NCBI GenBank assembly: GCA_902474785.1
Contig: CABRXB010000033.1
Location: forward strand, 1-9,038
Origin: an uncultured Eubacteriales bacterium
Lineage (GTDB): Bacteria; Bacillota; Clostridia; Oscillospirales; Feifaniaceae
Direction of reading: 5' to 3'
Length of the DNA stretch: 9,038 nucleotides
Both the position numbers and the translations under genes were made by a program. Shown here piece by piece: positions 4,071 through 9,038 of the stretch (the first letter of the stretch is position 1; every line of letters begins with the position of its first letter). Under the pieces are notes generated by a model. It saw only the letters and a list, made by a program, of their open reading frames with translations. It had not been told where the DNA came from and searched no databases.

Positions 4071-6622
4071 ACTCCCTTGGCGATGTGGCGCTTGGCGCAC
4101 TCAAGGGTGTGGCCACGGCCGTCACCGCTGCTGCCACGGCAATAGCTGGATTGGCAACGGCGGCGGCCAAGGTTGGCTCTGAATTTGAAACCTCCCTTGC
4201 CGGGACATCCACCATGTTTGGGGATGTCGAGGTGGACACGGAGGGCCTGACCGCCAAGATTTTGGACCTGTCCAACGCCTCCGGCCTGGCCGCTACCGGC
4301 ATAAGCAACAGCCTCTATAATGCCCTGTCCGCTGGTATCCCCGTCACCGAGGACATGAGCGGAGCCATGGACTATATGGAGAGCTGCACCAAGCTGGCGG
4401 CGGCAGGCTTTACCGATGTTGACACCGCAGTTACAGCCACCGCCAAGGTAATGAACGCCTACGGCATGGGTCTGGACGATGTGGACAGCATCCAAAAGGT
4501 CATGCTCCAGACCCAGAACAAGGGCATTACCACGGTCAATGAGCTGGGCGCTACCCTTGCCCAGGTCACTCCCACCGCCGCCGCTATGGGCGTATCCTTT
4601 GAGAATGTGGGCGCGGCGCTGGCCACGATGACGGCGCAAGGCACACCCACAGCACAGGCCACCACCCAGCTCAACAGCCTCATTGCGGAGCTGGGCAAAA
4701 GCGGCACCATTGCCGCCGTCAACCTGGAAAAGGCCGCAGCGGGCACGGAGTACGCTGGCAAGAGCTTCACGGAGCTCGTGGACGCCGGTGTGCCCCTCAA
4801 TGAGGTCCTGGACCTTATGAGCGACTACGCCGATGAAAACGGCCTATCCATGATTGACCTGTTTTCCTCCATTGAGGCGGGCAAGTCCGCTCTCGCTATG
4901 GCCGGGAAAAACAGTGAGACCTTTGCGGAAAACCTTGCGGCCATGTCCACCGAGGCGGACGTGGTGGGCAGCGCCTACGAAAAGGTAACGGACACCCTTG
5001 AGCACAAAATAAGCATACTCAAGGAGAGCGTGACCAACCTGGGCATTGCCGTCTACCAGGATATGGCCGAGCCGCTGAAAGAGGCGGCGGGCATGGCTAC
5101 GGACTGGGTTGGGGAAATCACAGACGCCTTTAATGACGGCGGGCTGACGGCCGCCGCGGGTGCTATCGGCAATGTTCTGGCGGAGGCGGTCACCTATATT
5201 GCCAACCTCGCGCCCAAGATGATTGATGCCGGGGTGCAGCTGCTCCAGGCCCTGCTCACGGGCATCCAGCAAAACCTCCCGGCGCTTGCTGCGGGCGCTG
5301 CCGGCATCGTCACAAGCCTTGTCAACGGAATCGTGGCCCTTTGGCCACAGTTGGTCATTGCCGCCGCACAGCTCATCACCGGCCTGGCGGATGGGCTTGT
5401 TGCCGCCATCCCGGTGCTGCTTGAGGCGATTCCCGCAATCATTGAGAGCCTGGTGACGGCGTTTGTGGACAGCGCCCCCGCCATCATCGACGCAGGCGTT
5501 ACCCTGCTGGTGGCCCTCGTCGAGAACCTGCCTTTCATCATTTCCACCATTGTGGAGGCCCTGCCCCGGATCATTGACGGCATAACCACCGCGCTCATCG
5601 GAAATATTGACAAAATTGTAATGGCCGGTGTGACGCTGCTGGTTGCCCTTGTTAAAAACCTCCCCCAGATCATCGCAACCATTATCACCGCAGTCCCCGA
5701 AATCGTTTCCAGTATTGTGGGCGCTTACACGGGCCTTGCCGGGGAAATTGTTGAGATAGGCGCAAATATCGTGAGCGGCATTTGGGACGGCATTTGCAGC
5801 ATGGCCGGCTGGATAAAGGACAAGGTCACCGGCTTTTTCTCCGGTATTGTGGAGGGTGTCAGGGGCTTCTTGGGCATCCACAGCCCCAGCAAGGTCTTTG
5901 CGGAGATTGGCAACAGTACCATAGAGGGATTTTCCGAGGGCGTGGACGACGGTGTGGCAGACGCCGAAGGCTCCCTGCTGGACACCGTTGGCGCGCTATC
6001 TGCGGACATGGCTTCCGCCTTTGGCAGTGGCGGCGGCGCTGCCGGCTCCCGGCTCATGGACAAATTGGCCACCGGCGCGGCAGCAGAGCTGGCCAGCGTG
6101 GAGACAGTAGCTAACAACGCCGTGGGAACCGTATGCGACACTATCAGCTCCAAACACAGTGAGTTTTACGATGTCGGCGTGGACGCAATGGATGGTTTCA
6201 ATGAGGGCCTCATTGTTGAGGGGCAAAAGGCCATCGCCACCGTGGAGCGCCTTGCCGCCCGCATCATTGCTACTATGCAATCCGCGCTTTCCATCCACAG
6301 CCCCAGCCGCAAAATGCGTGACCTGGTGGGCGTCCCCACCGCGCAAGGTTTCTTCGTAGGTTTTGAGACAGAAATGGCTGGCATGAGTAAGCGATTGCAA
6401 GCTGCAATCAACGCAGAGACAAACAAAATCAGTTTTAACGCCGCTGCCCAAGCAGAGGGCAGAGCCACCAACAGCGGGGTCACCCGCGAGGTACACACCA
6501 ACAACAAGACCGTGGAGAAGGTGGCCCGCATTGAAGGCGACGGCATTACCGACGAGCTGATCCGCCTGCTGGGGTTGCGCCTAAAGGACGAGGACTGGCG
6601 CGCCGGGACAAGCCTGGCATGA
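4004..6622 (+). CDS. Tail tape measure protein
   Basis: An 872-residue protein starting at ATG 4004 behind AAGGTGGTG (3990-3998). Layout: a short beta start (SVVIEITGDDKEFKASL); an Ala-rich hydrophobic helix (29-57); the conserved PhageMin_Tail-type domain (about 60-350) with SEFETSLAGTSTMFG, TGISNSLYNALSAGIP and FENVGAALATMTAQGTPTAQ; a strongly hydrophobic repeat region (about 383-600) with an exact 44-residue period; and a C-terminal part with two IHSPS motifs (625-629 and 764-768). It sets tail length, travels inside the tube and is ejected with DNA; the hydrophobic core may enter the host membrane. At the usual 0.15 nm per residue, the tail would be about 130 nm. I saw no lysozyme or peptidase domain. 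Unambiguous by size, composition and position. Confidence 0.95.
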   Translation: MAADGSVVIEITGDDKEFKASLNSLGDVALGALKGVATAVTAAATAIAGLATAAAKVGSEFETSLAGTSTMFGDVEVDTEGLTAKILDLSNASGLAATGISNSLYNALSAGIPVTEDMSGAMDYMESCTKLAAAGFTDVDTAVTATAKVMNAYGMGLDDVDSIQKVMLQTQNKGITTVNELGATLAQVTPTAAAMGVSFENVGAALATMTAQGTPTAQATTQLNSLIAELGKSGTIAAVNLEKAAAGTEYAGKSFTELVDAGVPLNEVLDLMSDYADENGLSMIDLFSSIEAGKSALAMAGKNSETFAENLAAMSTEADVVGSAYEKVTDTLEHKISILKESVTNLGIAVYQDMAEPLKEAAGMATDWVGEITDAFNDGGLTAAAGAIGNVLAEAVTYIANLAPKMIDAGVQLLQALLTGIQQNLPALAAGAAGIVTSLVNGIVALWPQLVIAAAQLITGLADGLVAAIPVLLEAIPAIIESLVTAFVDSAPAIIDAGVTLLVALVENLPFIISTIVEALPRIIDGITTALIGNIDKIVMAGVTLLVALVKNLPQIIATIITAVPEIVSSIVGAYTGLAGEIVEIGANIVSGIWDGICSMAGWIKDKVTGFFSGIVEGVRGFLGIHSPSKVFAEIGNSTIEGFSEGVDDGVADAEGSLLDTVGALSADMASAFGSGGGAAGSRLMDKLATGAAAELASVETVANNAVGTVCDTISSKHSEFYDVGVDAMDGFNEGLIVEGQKAIATVERLAARIIATMQSALSIHSPSRKMRDLVGVPTAQGFFVGFETEMAGMSKRLQAAINAETNKISFNAAAQAEGRATNSGVTREVHTNNKTVEKVARIEGDGITDELIRLLGLRLKDEDWRAGTSLA
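5210..5773 (+). repeat. 44-residue tandem repeats in the tape measure hydrophobic core
   Basis: Residues 403-590 contain a motif (M/I)-(I/V)-x-A-G-V-x-L-L with the small residue pair at 409/410, 453/454, 497/498, 541/542 and 585/586, a spacing of exactly 44 each time. Copies three and four are nearly identical at the protein level (AGVTLLVALVENLP against AGVTLLVALVKNLP, 13 of 14). Most of their shared codons differ at the third base, so the duplication is old and held by selection on the protein. Forty-four is four times the 11-residue period known from other siphophage tape measures. Confidence 0.75.
5876..6307 (+). repeat. Duplicated HSPS-GFxxG module in the tape measure C-terminus
   Basis: The 15-base sequence ATCCACAGCCCCAGC occurs at 5876-5890 and again at 6293-6307, in the same frame and 139 codons apart, encoding IHSPS both times. 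Each copy follows an amphipathic helix (VTGFFSGIVEGVRGFLG and AARIIATMQSALS). Each is followed 13-14 residues after its His by T-x-x-G-F-x-x-G (TIEGFSEG at 639-646; TAQGFFVG at 779-786). A third GFNEG at 731-735 lacks the HSPS part. HSPS motifs are common in Firmicutes tape measures. Confidence 0.7.
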
Positions 6623-6640
6623 CAGAGAGGAGCGATTGCG

Positions 6641-7012
6641 ATGGGTTTGAAAATCAACGGCATCGACTACGACGTGGGGCTTGCCGGCGTATCCCGTTCG
6701 CTGCGCAGGGAGGAAAAATACCGTGTGACAACCGAAGACGGCGTCGTGCATCGAGAGGTGCGCGCCACCTACCTGGATTTTACGCTGTCGGTGGGCAACC
6801 TTGACAGCAGCGCCTACGACGCGCTGCTGCGTGCGCTGTATGCGGCAGACGGCGACGTGACGGTGGAGTTGCCCTGTGAGGCCTCGACGGTTGAGGTTTA
6901 CACGGGCACGTTTGATGGGATCAGCGACGAGGCGATAACCCAAACGGAGGATGAAACTCTTTGGGACAACCTCAGCTTACATTTTACTGGCACACAGCCC
7001 TTGGAGGTGTAA
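6641..7012 (+). CDS. Small baseplate / distal-tail position protein
   Basis: A 123-residue protein at ATG 6641 behind GAGAGGAG (6625-6632). It begins with LKINGIDYDVGLAGVSRSLR (3-22), continues with TTEDGVVHREVRATYLDFTL (30-49), then a helix SSAYDALLRALYA (56-68), and ends in strands VEVYTGTFDGISDEAI and LWDNLSLHFTGTQP. I recognise the pattern 'I.G..Y.....SL.R......R..DG...R...G.Y....L..G....AEYD.L' from small tail proteins of gut Clostridia phages, which follow the tape measure and precede the hub. It stands where a distal tail (Dit) protein would be but is shorter than classical Dit proteins (about 250 residues) and may correspond only to the Dit ring domain. Function is inferred from position. 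The next gene starts 4 bases later. Confidence 0.7.
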   Translation: MGLKINGIDYDVGLAGVSRSLRREEKYRVTTEDGVVHREVRATYLDFTLSVGNLDSSAYDALLRALYAADGDVTVELPCEASTVEVYTGTFDGISDEAITQTEDETLWDNLSLHFTGTQPLEV

Positions 7013-7016
7013 GCGT

Positions 7017-8705
7017 ATGACCACGTCCTGCGAATTCGTTTTTTCTTTCGGCGACGTGACCGCCGCACGCGACGCGTGCATGGAGGCGACTGTAAATCAG
7101 TCGTGGGCGCACATTGACGATGTCAATGCACAGGCAGGGGCTGCCTGCCTCGACGTCGCCACGCTGGAACCCGATTTTGGCTGGCCGCTTGAGGGGGATA
7201 AAATTTGGCTGCCGGAGCAGCCACAGCTGCACCCCTGGGGTTGGTGGAGCACGGAACTGTCCGGCCCCGACGGTCACTTTTTCAGCGCCCCCGTACTCAC
7301 AGTGACGTTTGCCGATGAGAGCGGCACGCCGACGCCGCACTCGAGCGCCGGCCTCACGCTCACCTTTTTTGCCACGCTGCCAGGCGCCGTCGACATCGCC
7401 TGGTACGGGCGCGAGGGGGAGCTGTTGCAAAGTGGGCGATTTGTGCCGGACAACTTCACCTGTTTTTGTGCTTGTCAGGTGGAAAACTATTATAAAGTGG
7501 TCGTGAGCGTGCCCGAGATGTCGACGCCTTATCGCTACCTGCGCGTCACTGGCGTCTTCTTCGGAGAGCAGCGGGTAATGGGCGACAGCATGGTCCCCTT
7601 TGCAAAACTCACCGAGGAGGTTGATCCCGTGGCTCTGAGCGCCCCTGTGAGCACACTGGAGGTCGGATATTACACGCCCAATGAGGAGTTCGCGCTGCTC
7701 GACCCCGCTGGAGCGCACGCGCTGTTTCAGTGGCGGCCGCGTGTTGCCCCGGTCAAGACGGTAAACGGCGTGCGCACGCCTCTTGGCCTCTACTATCTGC
7801 GGCGCGCGAAGGGCACAGAGAGCGCCGTCACCACACTGTCTTGCACCTGTGCGCTGGGTGTACTTGACGCAATGGAGTTTTTGGGCGGAATCTATGAAGC
7901 CGTGCCTGTGACGCAGGTTTTAGCCGAGCTTTTTACAGATACCGATATAGCCTTTGAGCTGGACGCCACCCTGTCTTCCCAAACCCTGACTGGGTATCTC
8001 CCCATTGGCAGCAGGCGTGCTGCGCTCGCGCAGATTGCCTTTGCGATCGGTGCGGTGGTGGACGCCACACGTTCCGGCGCCGTCCGGTTGTATCCACTGC
8101 CGAATGCGTCGTCCGTGAGCATTACGCCGGCCCGAAAGGTGATTGGCCACAGGGTGGAGTTGGATGAGCTTGTTACTGAGGTTTCGGTGACTGCGCACAA
8201 CTGGGTGCTGGAGGGTTCTGTGCAGGAGCTTGCGCGCGCCGATTATGACATAGGGGTGCATACCGTCCGCTTTGACAGCCCTGCCTCTGCCACCAAAATC
8301 ACCGGTGCCGCTTTTGAGGCTGTCCACCCCAACTACTGCACATTTCGCGTGTCGGCTGCCGGACGGGTCATCGTATCTGGCTATCGGTACAAGGACAACG
8401 CGTCTGTCTTCACCGCGTGCATCACTCCCCTGCCGGCCGGCGAGAGCCCCGCCACGAAAACCGTAGAGAACGCCACGCTGGTGGGGCCGCAGGGGGCACA
8501 GGCCGCCGCGCAAAGGCTGCTTGATTATTTCCAGGGGCGGTATCGCAGCGAAGGCCGCCTGCTGCCAGGGGGCGAGGTCGTGGCGCAAAAGGTGGCTTTG
8601 AGCAGCATGGGCAGCAAGTCGCTTGTGGGCCACATCGAGCGCATGGTCACAGATTTACATGGCGGATGCCTTGAAACCATTAAGATGAGGGGGAGACCTC
8701 AGTGA
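7017..8705 (+). CDS. Baseplate hub / tail-associated protein (Tal, gp27-like)
   Basis: A 562-residue protein. The start is ATG 7017, with TTGGAGGTG (about 7001-7009) as ribosome binding site; an in-frame ATG at 6951 lies inside the previous gene and is not used. Recognisable segments include FSFGDVTAARDA near the start, the aromatic HPWGWWSTE (72-80), LTLTFFATLPGAVDIAWYG (113-131), CQVENYYKVVV (153-163), PYRYLRVTGVFFGEQ (171-185) and LTEEVDPVALSAPVSTLEVG (198-217). Next come NGVRTPLGLYYLRRA (250-264) and the helical part LPIGSRRAALAQIAFAIGAVVDATRSG (328-354). The last two areas match hub proteins that resemble phage Mu gp44 / T4 gp27. It would close the tail tube tip and carry host-binding parts. 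No C-terminal peptidase is present. Cysteines are frequent, including CFCAC at 149-153. The stop overlaps the next start as GTGA. Confidence 0.8.
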   Translation: MTTSCEFVFSFGDVTAARDACMEATVNQSWAHIDDVNAQAGAACLDVATLEPDFGWPLEGDKIWLPEQPQLHPWGWWSTELSGPDGHFFSAPVLTVTFADESGTPTPHSSAGLTLTFFATLPGAVDIAWYGREGELLQSGRFVPDNFTCFCACQVENYYKVVVSVPEMSTPYRYLRVTGVFFGEQRVMGDSMVPFAKLTEEVDPVALSAPVSTLEVGYYTPNEEFALLDPAGAHALFQWRPRVAPVKTVNGVRTPLGLYYLRRAKGTESAVTTLSCTCALGVLDAMEFLGGIYEAVPVTQVLAELFTDTDIAFELDATLSSQTLTGYLPIGSRRAALAQIAFAIGAVVDATRSGAVRLYPLPNASSVSITPARKVIGHRVELDELVTEVSVTAHNWVLEGSVQELARADYDIGVHTVRFDSPASATKITGAAFEAVHPNYCTFRVSAAGRVIVSGYRYKDNASVFTACITPLPAGESPATKTVENATLVGPQGAQAAAQRLLDYFQGRYRSEGRLLPGGEVVAQKVALSSMGSKSLVGHIERMVTDLHGGCLETIKMRGRPQ

Positions 8706-9038
8706 GCATCATAGACACGCTGGTGACCGACCGAACCGGCGGGGATTACAATGCGGCAGACTTAAACCGCGTAGGTGCGGCGCTACGCTATGTGGCAGAC
8801 CGGCTGGCGGCGGCGGGGGTGTCCTGCCCCGTGCAGGCGCGACAAGACTGGGATATGTACGACATTCCACGGGGCAGCGAAATCCGTGTACTGCTGGACG
8901 ACCTATCAAGCGTGCGGAGTGCTTTGGCAACGCTTTCGTCTGTCCCTCCTGTGCCGGATGGCGCACGACCTTTTACCGTACAGCAGGCCAACGACATCGA
9001 GAGGATATTGGTTGAGATCGACGCCGCGCTAACAATGC
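8702..9038 (+). CDS. Tail / baseplate protein, N-terminal part (3' end outside window)
   Basis: A frame starting at GTG 8702 overlaps the hub stop as GTGA, has a GAGGGGGAG ribosome binding site (8687-8695) and stays open to the right edge, giving 112 residues and one extra base. It begins VSIIDTLVTDRTGGDYNAAD (1-20), then LNRVGAALRYVADRLAAAG (21-39), RQDWDMYDIPRGSEIRVLLDDLSSVRSAL (47-75) and FTVQQANDIERILVEIDAALT (91-111). The combination 'IDTLVTDRT...YNA.DLNRVG.A..Y.A.RL' followed by 'W...DIP....M..YL..V..LR..L' and 'LT...AN.IE..L..ID' recurs in tail and baseplate proteins of gut Clostridia phages, often as an N-terminal module. Full length and function are unknown. Competing frames here have no translation signals and look like shadows. 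Confidence 0.72.
   Translation, partial: MSIIDTLVTDRTGGDYNAADLNRVGAALRYVADRLAAAGVSCPVQARQDWDMYDIPRGSEIRVLLDDLSSVRSALATLSSVPPVPDGARPFTVQQANDIERILVEIDAALTM

Noticed and set aside
4844..5881. Long open frame of 345 codons on the - strand
   Set aside because: It is antisense to the repetitive tape measure core; its His/Asn/Asp/Gly-rich, repetitive text mirrors the hydrophobic repeats of the real gene.
7087..7103. Perfect 6-base hairpin CGACTG-TAAAT-CAGTCG resembling a tRNA-Tyr anticodon arm or an operator
   Set aside because: It lies in coding sequence (ATVNQS of the hub), the 5-bp/7-base tRNA arm does not pair, and no other tRNA arms flank it. One short inverted repeat in 9 kb is expected by chance.
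8775..9032. Open frames of 69-85 codons on both strands at the right edge
   Set aside because: They overlap the GTG-started frame at 8702, which has a ribosome site, a coupled start and recognisable tail-protein text; the others have none of these.
6623..9038. Possible module boundary with different base use after the tape measure
   Set aside because: By eye, GCG and ACG codons seem more frequent in the tail-tip genes, but a rough count of Ala codons showed no clear difference. A codon-usage calculation would be needed.

Overview
The window is a stretch of the late structural (head-tail) operon of a long-tailed, siphovirus-type phage or prophage. All genes lie on the + strand and are packed end to end, with frequent 4-base stop/start overlaps. 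The DNA is GC-rich (by eye near 60%). Ribosome binding sites are strong AAGGAGG types, and GTG and TTG starts are used. Together with the protein flavour, this points to a GC-rich gut Clostridia host, such as an Oscillospiraceae / Flavonifractor-like bacterium. The host is an inference. No integrase, lysis gene or bacterial flank is visible, so prophage and free phage cannot be told apart.

Layout. 1-655: C-terminal part of the major capsid protein, cut by the window edge. 666-827: a 53-residue protein with a complete C2H2 zinc finger. 846-2389: four small head-completion and neck proteins (head-tail connector, DUF6751-like head closure candidate, minor capsid / gp10-like protein, tail-terminator-like minor capsid protein). 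2392-2904: tail tube (major tail) protein. 2918-3900: two tail assembly proteins, DUF6673-like and Gp15 family. 3897-4070: a broken small zinc-ribbon gene. 4004-6622: the 872-residue tape measure protein. 6641-7012: a small baseplate protein in the Dit position. 7017-8705: the baseplate hub / tail-associated protein. 8702-9038: the first 112 residues of a further tail or baseplate protein, running off the right edge.

The order matches Listeria A118-like Firmicutes siphophages: capsid, connector, neck proteins, tube, two chaperone-like proteins, tape measure, small tail protein, Tal-like hub. The products would build the capsid shell, close its portal vertex, polymerise the tail tube around the tape measure and cap it with a tip. 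No gene-free stretch exceeds about 30 bases if the zinc-ribbon remnant is counted, and about 100 bases if it is not. No RNA genes, CRISPR arrays, insertion sequences, promoters or terminators could be supported.

No new defence or mobile system is visible. The features most worth a second look are the C2H2 zinc-finger microprotein, the decayed zinc-ribbon upstream of the tape measure, an exact 44-residue periodicity in the hydrophobic core of the tape measure, its duplicated HSPS domains, and the truncated tail gene at the right edge.
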